Shown: positions 1 to 8,900 of the stretch, in pieces
How the letters are laid out: each line of letters begins with the position of its first letter
How positions within the stretch are numbered: position 1 is the stretch's first letter
Source of the DNA: a virus
DNA: 64,000 bases
Direction: 5' to 3' (one strand)
Virus record (IMG/VR): IMGVR_UViG_3300046804_004738
Coordinates: 42,263 to 106,262 of that record
Made by a program: the position numbers and the translations under genes
The notes under the pieces: generated by a model
Databases searched by the model: none
What the model saw: only the letters and a program-made list of their open reading frames with translations
Told to the model about the DNA's origin: nothing

Positions 1-63
1 AATAATACACAAGAAACGATTCAAAAACTAAACGACATATACGGACCCTATATAGATAAATAG
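1..63 (+). CDS. C-terminal end of an unidentified phage protein (partial)
   Basis: An open frame enters from the left edge and ends in TAG at 61-63, giving 20 residues ending ...YGPYIDK. Too little is visible to name it. The next gene starts 25 bases downstream on the same strand. Confidence 0.6.
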   Translation, partial: NNTQETIQKLNDIYGPYIDK

Positions 64-88
64 TATATTGCCCTTAACTGGATATACT

Positions 89-1753
89 ATGACAGATACA
101 AAATTTTTTAGAAAATATTTAGATTTAATTAACGAAGCAGAAGCCGCTCCCACACCTACCGGAGGAAGAACAGGTTCCCAACAAGATATAGAAAAAATGA
201 TGGGGAATTTAGGTGTTAGCCCGGAAGAACTGTCTGCAAGACAAGCACAGGATGATGCAGCTATCCCTGCTCCAACTACTGTAGGAACTGTAAATCCTAG
301 CGTAAATCCTAATATCACTAAACAAATTGCTGCTGGCCAAAACGCAGAACAATGGGCGAAGCAAGATTCAGCAGACAAGGCAGCAGCCGCGCAAGAAAGA
401 GGTTCTAATGTTCAAGCAATGCAAAAGGCAGGTATAGATCAAAAAACAATTGATATGTATGCAAACGATGATCTTCAAGGAATGGCTAATCAAACTGCCG
501 CAGCACTGAAAAATTTACCGAGCAAAGCCGAAGCACAAAAAATGATGCGACAAGGAATGGCTAGTAAAGAATTTGCTTCACTTCCAAAAGATCAACAAGA
601 CGCATATAGAGCGCAGGCGGCCGAACTAGATGCAATGCCAGATGATTATCGTGAACAGGGTGCTGCTAGCTTTAAACAAATAGGTGGCATAGCTGCTCAA
701 GATCAAGCAGACAAAAAAGCAGGAAAAGGGATGTATGATCCTAAATTAATGCAACCTATTAAGGCAAACTATGAGCCTAGATATACAGAAAAAGACATAT
801 ATGATTTAGAAGCAAATAAATATTCCCCAAGTGGTTTCGCAGGTAGAAACATTGCACAAACAGTGGCAGCAAAACCTGTAAGTCCTACTGCACCTACACA
901 AACTACAACTAATTTACAAGTAGCAAAAAATCCAGAGACCGGAAATCCAAAATTAGGAAGTCCGTTAGAAGTTGCTCCAACACAACCGACAACAGCAGCA
1001 CCGGCACCTACAACAACACCAACGCAACCGACAGCAGCACCGGCACCTACAACAACACCAACGCAACCACAACCTACTCAACAAAAACCTACAACAGAAG
1101 AAAAAGAGGATATGGATGATAGAAAACTAATGAGAAAATATATGGATTACTTAGACGAAGCTCCTGCCCAAGCTATTAATCCGAATGATCCTCATGCTGC
1201 TGCTTTTGGTAAACAAATAAATGCGCCTGCACCAAATACAAACATTGATACTAGGGCCACTGCGCAGAGAGATAAATTAGCACAACAAATGGCATCAGGT
1301 AAAATTAACTCTCCAGCACCACAAACAGTAAATCCAAATCAGCAATATGGCGGTGGATATGATCCTACTAAGGTTCAATATGCAGCAGGAGCAAAAAGTC
1401 AACAACCAGTTAATAATCAAAGTAGCGGATATACAGCGCAATCACAAGCACAAAAGACGCCAGAACCAGCAGTTAATAATCAAAGTAGCGGATATACAGC
1501 GCAATCACAAGCAGTAGCAACAAGAGGGGCAGGTACTCAATCTACGCCTGAACCAAGTTTAGCAAGTCAATATATTGCAGCAAATCAACCTCAATCTGCT
1601 ACTGTTACTAAATCTGCTCCCGCACCTGCTACTGAACCAAGTTTAGCAAGTCAATATATTGCAGCAAATCAACCTCAAACCGTAGCTGAAGAAGGCTTAG
1701 ATGACAATAGTGACGATATATTAAAAGCAATTATAAGATTAATTAAAAAATAA
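89..1753 (+). CDS. Repetitive Pro/Thr/Gln-rich virion protein with capsid-targeting-like N-terminus
   Basis: A 554-residue low-complexity protein. I chose ATG 89 over the upstream TTG at 68 because the first conserved-looking segment starts there. Residues 5-17 (KFFRKYLDLINEA) contain I-N-E/A, which fits the cleavage rule of the T4 gp21 prohead protease ([LI]-x-E before A/G/S). A second copy-like segment (LMRKYMDYLDEAPAQ) lies near residue 350, so the protein may be two fused modules. The middle is PTTTPTQP repeats. Two exact repeats follow: VNNQSSGYTAQSQA twice, and EPSLASQYIAANQPQ twice (about 1550-1597 and 1634-1681). The stop overlaps the next start. I infer an internal capsid or scaffold-associated protein packaged with DNA; function is otherwise unknown. 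Confidence 0.75.
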   Translation: MTDTKFFRKYLDLINEAEAAPTPTGGRTGSQQDIEKMMGNLGVSPEELSARQAQDDAAIPAPTTVGTVNPSVNPNITKQIAAGQNAEQWAKQDSADKAAAAQERGSNVQAMQKAGIDQKTIDMYANDDLQGMANQTAAALKNLPSKAEAQKMMRQGMASKEFASLPKDQQDAYRAQAAELDAMPDDYREQGAASFKQIGGIAAQDQADKKAGKGMYDPKLMQPIKANYEPRYTEKDIYDLEANKYSPSGFAGRNIAQTVAAKPVSPTAPTQTTTNLQVAKNPETGNPKLGSPLEVAPTQPTTAAPAPTTTPTQPTAAPAPTTTPTQPQPTQQKPTTEEKEDMDDRKLMRKYMDYLDEAPAQAINPNDPHAAAFGKQINAPAPNTNIDTRATAQRDKLAQQMASGKINSPAPQTVNPNQQYGGGYDPTKVQYAAGAKSQQPVNNQSSGYTAQSQAQKTPEPAVNNQSSGYTAQSQAVATRGAGTQSTPEPSLASQYIAANQPQSATVTKSAPAPATEPSLASQYIAANQPQTVAEEGLDDNSDDILKAIIRLIKK

Positions 1754-2928
1754 TGAGAGCAAAAGAATTTATAGTTGAGGCAAACTCTAAACAACCTGAA
1801 TCTGCAAGGCAAAAATTTCTAAATAAAGTTATTGGACCAGAGTCTGGTGGTAATGTTTCTATAAAAAATCCACGAAGTAGTGCAACAGGATTATTTCAAT
1901 TTATCAAATCAACTTGGGACAATACTGTTGCAAAAGCTAAACCAGGTGACCCACACTACGGTGTCAGTTTTAATGATATGAAAAAAAATCCAGCAGCACA
2001 AAGAGCCGCTGCAGACCAAATTTCACGTGAGTATCAAGCAGCAATTCAAAAAAATAATTTACCAGATACCCCTGGTATGTATTATCTATTTCATGGGCAT
2101 GGGGCAAAAGCAATTGATCTTTATAATAACCCTGATAAACAATTAAAAGATATTTATGATCCTTACGCTAGAGATAAACAAGGAAAAATAATATACAATC
2201 CAAAAACAGGAAAACCAGTTAAATCTATCATTTATAAACAAAATCCAAATTTTGACCCTGAAGAAAAAATTTCTACATTTATCGCAGGGAGAGCAGCAGC
2301 AGTTGGCGATAATATTACTAATATATATCCTGATAAAACTAAATTAGCAGTGGTCACTCCGACAAGTAAAACTACAAAAACAGATACAACTACAAATACT
2401 GCCCAAACTACAGATAAGAAAATTACACCATCACCTGTCGTTGCACAAACAACTAAAGAACCTGATATAGTCTCTCAGTATGTTGACGTAAATAAAGGAC
2501 CTGGCGTAATTGATAAAGTTAAAAAAACAGTTACAGACATTGTTAGTCCTGCTATAGCACCAAAAACTGCAAAAGCAACAACACCAGAAATTCCTAAAAC
2601 TAAACCTGAATTTATTCCAGGCACTCCAGAATACGATGCACGGATGGAAAAGCAACAAATCGCAGCCGGGGAAAAATTTAGTAAAGAACGTGAGGCTAGA
2701 TTAGCCAAAGAACGTGATTTAATGTCCAAAAAATTACCTATGTCCCCGCCTTCAACTGACCCTGAATTAGATCCCCAGGGTTGGAAAAAATATGATGATT
2801 ATATGGAAAAACTTCAAAGTGAAAAAGGTGACAAATATCATCAAGAATATATGGACAATGAAAAAAAGTTAAATCAAACTTCATCAGACGATAGCTATTA
2901 CACCAAATTTAAAAACTTACTGAAATAA
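1753..2928 (+). CDS. Putative internal-capsid transglycosylase-like (lysozyme-fold) protein
   Basis: 391 residues. The start MRAKEFIVEA resembles T4 internal-protein targeting peptides, with I-V-E9/A10 as a gp21-type cleavage site. Residues about 22-150 look like a lytic transglycosylase domain: the catalytic-type motif GPESGGN has Glu30, followed by SATGLFQFIKSTW, the usual soluble-transglycosylase pattern. The C-terminal half is Thr/Lys/Pro-rich and carries EPDIVSQYVDVNKG, related to the repeated EPSLASQYIAANQ motif of the preceding protein, so the two probably act together. ATG 1753 overlaps the previous TAA. By inference it is delivered with the DNA and opens peptidoglycan at entry. Enzyme activity is predicted only from motifs. 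Confidence 0.75.
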   Translation: MRAKEFIVEANSKQPESARQKFLNKVIGPESGGNVSIKNPRSSATGLFQFIKSTWDNTVAKAKPGDPHYGVSFNDMKKNPAAQRAAADQISREYQAAIQKNNLPDTPGMYYLFHGHGAKAIDLYNNPDKQLKDIYDPYARDKQGKIIYNPKTGKPVKSIIYKQNPNFDPEEKISTFIAGRAAAVGDNITNIYPDKTKLAVVTPTSKTTKTDTTTNTAQTTDKKITPSPVVAQTTKEPDIVSQYVDVNKGPGVIDKVKKTVTDIVSPAIAPKTAKATTPEIPKTKPEFIPGTPEYDARMEKQQIAAGEKFSKEREARLAKERDLMSKKLPMSPPSTDPELDPQGWKKYDDYMEKLQSEKGDKYHQEYMDNEKKLNQTSSDDSYYTKFKNLLK

Positions 2929-2963
2929 TTTATTGGTAAATTTGTATCGTAATAAGTAACTGT

Positions 2964-3146
2964 ATGCCTAAGCAAAAAAAGAATCGCAATCAATACGAAG
3001 TTATTACCCAACAGGATAGTAATGGGGATGTATTGATTCCGATTCCTCCGGTATTATTGGATTCATTAAATTGGAAACAAGGTGATGAAATAAGTTTTGA
3101 CTTAGATGATAAAGGCAGATTTATTCTTAAAAAGGTATTTAAATGA
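2964..3146 (+). CDS. AbrB/MazE-like small DNA-binding-fold protein
   Basis: 60 residues. The stretch VLIPIPPVLLDSLNWKQGDEISFDL followed by GRFILKKV has the swapped-hairpin SpoVT-AbrB pattern (ip..l...L....GDei.). A related domain begins the protein at 21488-21925. No toxin partner is seen next to it. The stop overlaps the start of the next gene (ATGA). It may regulate phage genes, but that is inference. Confidence 0.65.
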   Translation: MPKQKKNRNQYEVITQQDSNGDVLIPIPPVLLDSLNWKQGDEISFDLDDKGRFILKKVFK

Positions 3147-3685
3147 AAAACGATTCAATGGATCATGCATATGCAAAAATTAATTTATCTGATATTTTTA
3201 GTGAGGATTATATAACAGTATCGGAGAAAGAAGATATTCCATCTTTGAGCCTAAGCGGATTAGATACAATCACTTTAGATTCACTATCCGATACATATTA
3301 TGCTAATCCTATTACTAATGTGAGTATAGCAGGATCAGGCACAAGCATATATCAAGGATTAACCAGTCAAACAATAACACTTTCACCAAGTCCGTATTCA
3401 AACATATCGTCATGGCCATCAATAAACGACACACTCACAGTTAATCATGGTAACAATAACGGCATTAAAGTAAAGGGTGATACAGAGATTGAGGGTAGCT
3501 TAAAAGTAAAAGGGGTTGATTTAGGTGAAATGTTGTCAAAAATACAAGATCAATTAGCAATTTATCAACCTGCCCCTGAACTTGAAGAAAAGTGGGAAAA
3601 ACTACGTGATTTAGCCCGTCAATACAAAGAAATGGTCGCTGACATTAAAGAAAAAGAAAAGATTTGGGATATTCTTCAAAAATAA
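3143..3685 (+). CDS. Virion-associated protein with coiled C-terminus
   Basis: 180 residues. The N-terminal two thirds are Ser/Thr/Asn-rich and beta-prone. A short VKGDTEIEGSLKVKGVDLGEML segment resembles tail-fibre beta-helix linkers, and the last 60 residues (ELEEKWEKLRDLARQYKEMVADIK) form a probable coiled coil. Many T4-like marine phages carry a similar LEEKWxxL tail in small structural proteins. It overlaps the upstream gene by 4 bases and ends just before the promoter at 3687. Function not identified. Confidence 0.7.
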   Translation: MKNDSMDHAYAKINLSDIFSEDYITVSEKEDIPSLSLSGLDTITLDSLSDTYYANPITNVSIAGSGTSIYQGLTSQTITLSPSPYSNISSWPSINDTLTVNHGNNNGIKVKGDTEIEGSLKVKGVDLGEMLSKIQDQLAIYQPAPELEEKWEKLRDLARQYKEMVADIKEKEKIWDILQK

Positions 3686-3686
3686 C

Positions 3687-3715
3687 TTGACAATAAATAC
3701 ACACGGTGCTATACT
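3687..3715 (+). promoter_or_regulatory. Consensus sigma70-type early promoter overlapping a late-type motif
   Basis: TTGACA (3687-3692), exactly 17 bases, then TATACT (3710-3715). The -35 is perfect and followed by ATAAATAC (3693-3700), which is also the phage late-promoter octamer. It is the + strand member of the promoter family seen repeatedly on the - strand, and should drive 3749 onward, including infA. Confidence 0.75.
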
Positions 3716-3748
3716 ATACTCACTATCAACTCATGTTGTTATTTTGAT

Positions 3749-4138
3749 ATGACAATGCACCTCGCACACCCTGCACTCACTACCCTTGGCAAACGTAAGG
3801 GAAAGAAAAAGTGGGCATCCTCTGAAGCAAAGCAAAAAGCCGCACAACTTGACCGTGAGTGGCAGGATCTACAGGCTAAGTGGAAAACAGATATCAGTGA
3901 TCGTAAATGTGATAGAGGTCTTAAGGCTAATGTTTACAAGCCGCCTGTCAACCCACGTGTTGCAGAAATAAAAAAGTTTGCAAGTGTTGACACAGGTATT
4001 AAGGGTGCAGTTACTATCAAACAACCAATGCAATACACAGGTGACAAAATAATTGGTATTGGTACCATGCACAAGTCTAATGCTGTACCAATCTTTAATG
4101 ATGAGGCAGCAAAAGATATTAGCAAAATGAGGAGATAA
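3749..4138 (+). CDS. Conserved phage protein of unknown function
   Basis: 129 residues, basic N-terminus (GKRKGKKKW) then a helical Lys/Asp-rich part and a well-formed C-terminus (YTGDKIIGIGTMHKSNAVPIF). ATG 3749 or 3755 are both possible. It lies first behind the consensus promoter at 3687 and 10 bases upstream of infA, so it is probably cotranscribed with it. I recall similar proteins in T4-like freshwater and marine phages but no assigned function. Confidence 0.7.
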   Translation: MTMHLAHPALTTLGKRKGKKKWASSEAKQKAAQLDREWQDLQAKWKTDISDRKCDRGLKANVYKPPVNPRVAEIKKFASVDTGIKGAVTIKQPMQYTGDKIIGIGTMHKSNAVPIFNDEAAKDISKMRR

Positions 4139-4148
4139 ATCAAATTAA

Positions 4149-4364
4149 ATGGCAAAAGAAGAAACATTAAAATTAGATGGAGTAGTAACAGACGTTTTAC
4201 CAAACGCAATGTTTAGAGTTGACCTAGAAACAGGACAAAATGTTATAGGTTACATTTCTGGTAAAATGCGCCAGCATGATATTAAAATACTGTTAGGTGA
4301 TACAGTAGAAGTCGAGTTTAGTCTATATGATATGAGCCGCGGCAGAATAACAAGACGGCGTTAA
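4149..4364 (+). CDS. infA: Translation initiation factor IF-1
   Basis: 71 residues, the normal IF-1 length (72 in E. coli). The S1/OB-fold signature is intact: [24 protein letters not shown], then [20 protein letters not shown], then [18 protein letters not shown]. The conserved P-N-x-M-F-R-V, ISGKMR and YD-S-GRI elements are all present. IF-1 binds the 30S A site with IF-2 and IF-3 and stabilises the initiation complex. A phage copy could bias initiation toward phage mRNAs or replace host IF-1. It is notable that the same window has an initiator-like tRNA (26217-26290). It follows the 3749 gene by 10 bases. Confidence 0.93.
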   Translation: MAKEETLKLDGVVTDVLPNAMFRVDLETGQNVIGYISGKMRQHDIKILLGDTVEVEFSLYDMSRGRITRRR

Positions 4365-4370
4365 ATCTCA

Positions 4371-4378
4371 ATAAATAC
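4371..4378 (+). promoter_or_regulatory. Late-promoter-like octamer ATAAATAC
   Basis: T4-type late promoters are essentially a -10 box (TATAAATA). ATAAATAC here lies 6 bases before the superoxide dismutase ATG, so a transcript from it would be nearly leaderless. Other + strand copies are at 3693, 5963 and 11805 (CTAAATAC). Confidence 0.45.
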
Positions 4379-4384
4379 TCTACA

Positions 4385-4936
4385 ATGATCAGTATTGTAG
4401 AGAATCTTTCCGAATCCCGTAAAAAGAATCTTGAGATATTACCACTCAAGTATTCTCCTACCGATTTAAGTCCTATAATCAGCAAAGCTACAATCGACTA
4501 TCACTATGAAGAATTAGCAAAAGGCTACGCAAAACGTTATAATAATAACGAAGGTGATAGTGAGTTTAATTATGCAGGCGTTTTCTTGCATAACATTTAC
4601 TTTGCTCAGTTTCAAAAACCAAAAGAATCAGGAACACCAAATGGGCCTGTACTCAATTTAATAAAAAGAAGATTTGGTTGGTGGCGTGATTTTAAAGAAA
4701 AGTTTAAAGAAGAAGCAATGAAGATACAAGGTAGTGGTTGGATCTACCTTACATACAATGGTGAAATACGAACTATAGTCAACCATGAGGTTCGTGAAGA
4801 TATACTAATTTTAGTTGATTGGTGGGAACATGCCTGGGCACTAGATTACCAATCAGACAAAAAACAATACTTAGAAAATACATGGAAGATTATGAACTGG
4901 AGTCATATAAACACACGATGGGGCAAGAATCTTTAA
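4385..4936 (+). CDS. Fe/Mn superoxide dismutase family protein
   Basis: 183 residues. All four metal ligands of Fe/Mn-SOD can be placed: His40 (TIDYHYEEL), His69 (GVFLHNIYF), Asp145 and His149 in DWWEHA, followed by the family pattern LDYQSDKKQYLENTWKIMNW. It therefore probably dismutates superoxide, in the cytoplasm since no signal peptide is seen. The N-terminal 22 residues (SESRKKNLEILPLKYSP) are less typical. The stop overlaps the next ATG by one base. Fe versus Mn cannot be told. Together with rubrerythrin and the peroxiredoxin homologue it suggests an oxidative-stress role. Confidence 0.88.
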   Translation: MISIVENLSESRKKNLEILPLKYSPTDLSPIISKATIDYHYEELAKGYAKRYNNNEGDSEFNYAGVFLHNIYFAQFQKPKESGTPNGPVLNLIKRRFGWWRDFKEKFKEEAMKIQGSGWIYLTYNGEIRTIVNHEVREDILILVDWWEHAWALDYQSDKKQYLENTWKIMNWSHINTRWGKNL

Positions 4937-5637
4937 TGAATCAAAAAATTTGTGTAGTAACTGCTACAAGAGAAAAGACAATTCAAGATTTTAAAAGTAA
5001 AACACTATTAGGTCAATCATTAGGAATCCATACTTACTTTGACATTGAGTTGCAATGTTACAACAATAACACAAATGGCTTAAGCAAATGTTATAATGAT
5101 GCGATTAAGAAAAAAATAAACGAGGATACGATTTTAGTTTTTGTCCATGATGACGTTGCTCTTTTAGATTATTATTGGCCGTTGCGTGTAATTGAAAGTT
5201 TAGAAAAATTTGATATATCTGGAATAGCTGGAAATATTAGACATGAGATAAACTTTCCGAGTTGGGCACATAGCCACAGTGACGGTAAAAATGTCATTTG
5301 GGATGATGATAAAAATTTGTCTGGATGTATGTTACACAGCGATACATGGCCTCCTAAAATAGTAACTGTTTACGGAGACCCATGTAAAGAAGTTGTTAAT
5401 TTAGATGGTGCATTTATTGCATGTAGTACCAAAACTTTAAGAAATTTTAACTTAACTTTTGATGAACAATTTGAATTTCATTTTTATGATGCAGATTTTT
5501 GTAAAGCTGCACACGAAAAAAAATGTAAATTAGGTACGTTTCCATTAGCTTTAATGCATTCAGGAAAAGGAAGAATGGATACACTTGAGTACAGGACTGG
5601 ATATTTAAAATATAATGAAAAATGGAGTAAAATATGA
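4936..5637 (+). CDS. GT-A glycosyltransferase-like protein (StrF-domain type)
   Basis: 233 residues; ATG 4936 is chosen because it overlaps the SOD stop, and the longer frame from 4819 would lie inside SOD. Features typical of the StrF/GT2-like family: VFVHDDVAL (DxD-like), [33 protein letters not shown] and a final MHSGKG. A nucleotide-sugar transferase acting on a virion protein, DNA or host surface is plausible; the acceptor is unknown. It overlaps the Fe-S carrier gene by 4 bases. Confidence 0.75.
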   Translation: MNQKICVVTATREKTIQDFKSKTLLGQSLGIHTYFDIELQCYNNNTNGLSKCYNDAIKKKINEDTILVFVHDDVALLDYYWPLRVIESLEKFDISGIAGNIRHEINFPSWAHSHSDGKNVIWDDDKNLSGCMLHSDTWPPKIVTVYGDPCKEVVNLDGAFIACSTKTLRNFNLTFDEQFEFHFYDADFCKAAHEKKCKLGTFPLALMHSGKGRMDTLEYRTGYLKYNEKWSKI

Positions 5638-5963
5638 ATTTAATTATAACTGAAAGTGCAAAAACAAAACTTTATGAAGTAATTACGGAAGAAAACGACC
5701 CTACGTTAAAACTACGTATATTTGTGCAGGGCGGGGGATGCAGTGGTATGCAATATGGGTTTACTTTTGATAATGAAACTTCTGAGGACGACTGGAATAT
5801 TGACGCTGGACCTGTTAATGTTTTGATTGATGTTATGTCTGCCCAATATCTAGAGGGTGCAGAAATAGACTATGCAGAAGATATCTATGGAGCTAGCTTT
5901 AAAATAAAGAACCCAAATGCTCAAACTAGTTGTGGGTGTGGGTCCAGCTTCAGTCCTTATTGA
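5634..5963 (+). CDS. A-type iron-sulfur carrier protein (IscA/ErpA/SufA family)
   Basis: 109 residues with the three conserved cysteines: Cys36 in [11 protein letters not shown] and Cys100/Cys102 in the C-terminal CGCGSSF. A-type carriers hand [Fe-S] clusters to target apo-enzymes. In this phage the clients could be the six radical SAM enzymes, and an IscU scaffold is encoded at 54062. It overlaps the glycosyltransferase and is followed by the late-type motif at 5963. Assignment to IscA, ErpA or SufA is not possible by eye. Confidence 0.9.
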   Translation: MNLIITESAKTKLYEVITEENDPTLKLRIFVQGGGCSGMQYGFTFDNETSEDDWNIDAGPVNVLIDVMSAQYLEGAEIDYAEDIYGASFKIKNPNAQTSCGCGSSFSPY

Positions 5964-5970
5964 TAAATAC
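5963..5970 (+). promoter_or_regulatory. Late-promoter-like octamer ATAAATAC
   Basis: ATAAATAC starts at the stop codon of the Fe-S carrier gene and lies 16 bases before the tail-fibre ATG at 5987, a good position for a T4-type late promoter. Confidence 0.5.
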
Positions 5971-5986
5971 TAGATGGGGGACTAAT

Positions 5987-8900
5987 ATGCCAATACCAGG
6001 ACAAGAGAATATAAACATTGGCGCAGAAAATGAAGCGGAAAATAGCGACTCGCTCTTTATTGCGTTTAATAAAACACAAAACAACTTTTCTACACTTTTT
6101 GCACAATCAAGCCAATATACTAGCTTTGTAGGTAGTGATGGTATCAGCACCACACTTAATAGTAACAACAAACAAGTTATAATTAACAATACAGGTGTCA
6201 CACGTATTGCTGCAGGAACGGGAATCGCAGTAAATAGCGCAAATGGCAATGTAGTCATTTCTGTCATAGGATTAAGTAACGGAAACTTAGTCGCAGGTGT
6301 CACAAACGTTGGTATTACTAGTTCTACGCTACAAATAATAAACAGTCCAGTAGTAAGTTCAGGAACAATAGGAGTTGATTTACCAGTCATAGCAAATATA
6401 ATTCCAGGAACATACTCTAATCCTCTTATCCAAGTTGATAATTATGGTAGAATTACCTCTGTACAAAACACATTCTCGACTGGTACAGTAACAAGTGTAG
6501 ATATTCAAAATGGTTCAGGTATCTCTGTAAGTGGTGGACCTATCACAAGTAATGGAACTATTACTGTAACAAACACTGGTGTGCGTAGGCTTAATCCAGG
6601 TCCTGGAATATTACTTACAGACACCACAGGTGAAATAACAATCTCAGCAAACTTTTCTACATTCACAGGAACAGTTTCACGTGTTACTGTAGTTAGTAAC
6701 ACATTAACAGTAAGCAATCCTACTGTAACATTGGCTGGTAACATAAGAGTTGAATTACCTATTAATATTAGCGTAGCAGGAAATGTGACAGGAGGTGGCA
6801 ATTTTAATGTTGGTCAAAGCGTATTCGTTGATGGTAACGTAACCGCTAATGGAAGAATAACAGCAGGTAATATATCAGCAAGCGGTAATATTTTATCAAA
6901 TGGTAATATTAGTATTAATAGTGCATCACGTTTAAGAATACCAGGTGGAACGAATGGACAGGTTTTACAAACAGACGGAGCTGGTAATTTATCATTTGTC
7001 ACTGTTACACAAAACACTGCTGCTGGGTTAGGTGCACCAGGCGCAAATACACAAATTTTATTTAATGATGGTGGCATTGTCAATGCAAATGCTAATTTAA
7101 CTTTTAACAAGGCAACAGGAACTCTAACTGCTCCTAACTTTTCTGGTAATATCAATGTAAACACTGCCAATTTTGTTTCTAATGCGATTCAAGCTAACAT
7201 AACTACTTTGGGTAATTTAACCAGTTTAAGTGTGATTGGAAATATTATAGGAAACAATAATTTAAATATAAATGGCAACATAACAAGTAATTCATTTATA
7301 TATGCTTTAACTCCAGCTGCGAATACCTCAAACAATCAAGTTGCAACAACAGCCTTTGTTGCAAATTATGTTGGTAATGCTCAATTTACTTCTAATTTAT
7401 ATGCACCTATTAATAGTCCTATTTTCACAGGAACACCTCAGGCGCCTACTTTAGATCAGACGTTGCCCGGAAGTAATGCATTAGCAACAACTGCATTTGT
7501 GAAATCTGCACTTGGTAATGCTAACATAAGTGGATATGCACCTATTAACAGTCCAGCATTTACTGGAATACCAACTGCACCAAATCCATCTGCTAATACA
7601 AGTTCTAATCAGATTGCCACAACATCGTTTGTTCAAAGTTTATTAGCGAACGCTAATATTGGTGGAAGTGGCACTACAGAATATGCAGGTACCATTCAAC
7701 TATGGGCTGCAACAACACCTATGCCAGATAATACATGGATGGTATGTGATGGTACAGAAGTCAGTAGAACTACATATGCAACATTGTTCAGTAGGATTGG
7801 AACTACATATGGTGCAGGTAATGGCACAACTACATTTAATCTTCCTAACTTTACGAACAGATTTCCAGTTGGTGCAGGAAATCTCTATGCATTAGGTTCA
7901 ACAGGTGGTTCAAAAGATGCTGTTGTAGTAAGCCATACGCATTCGGTTACTGACCCCGGCCATCCTCACATTCTTCGCATTGGACAATCCGCCGGGACTT
8001 TGACACCTCAAATTGGCGGATGGAATTTTGCAGGAACATTTAATGCCACAGCGTACTCTAATCATGTACAGTCTGCAAATACAAATATATCTATTGATAG
8101 TACAGGTGAACCGGGAACTAATAAAAATTTACCACCGTATTTAGGTTTGATTTATATAATTAAAGTCACTGATACAGTTGGAAGTGGCGGGAGTAGCGGA
8201 GGTGGTAATGTTATTGTTACGGGATCAACCACTGCAACTGCAGAAATATATCAATGGAACGCAACACAACCAGCCATACCAAGTGTTACATCTACTTACA
8301 CTTGGGCTACAAGTTTATTCTCTCCAGTACCGTCAGGTTGGAGTACTACTCCCGGAACAACTGTAACACCTGGTGCAACTTTATGGGTAATACGTGTTAC
8401 AGTTACAAAAACAGGCAGTGAGACAACAACAACGTTTACATGGTCTGGTGGAACAATATCAGCATCAGGATATAACGGAACGAATGGAGTTGATGCTACC
8501 AAAACTGCAACAATTTCATTATACCAATGGTCTACTACACAACCAGCGAATCCTTCTGGAAATTCAACATATACTTGGTCTACAACTGTCAACACAGGCT
8601 ACACAGGTGGAGCAGGTTGGCAAGTTAGTGTACCTGTAAATCCAGGTACAGCTGGATTACAATTATGGTCAGCTTCGAAAGGCATCACCGCAGCATCTAG
8701 TGTCACAAGTTCTACAGTAGATTGGTCATCAGGCTTTACTGTACGTGCTGTAAGTATCAACGGTGAGGGTGGCCCAGGTGGCACACAATACGCAACACCA
8801 GAAGTTTATCAATGGGCAATTACAATACCAGCAGGGCCAACTGGTACATCGGTGTACACATGGAGTTCAGGATCATTCACTCCAGTTCCCTCAGGTTGGA

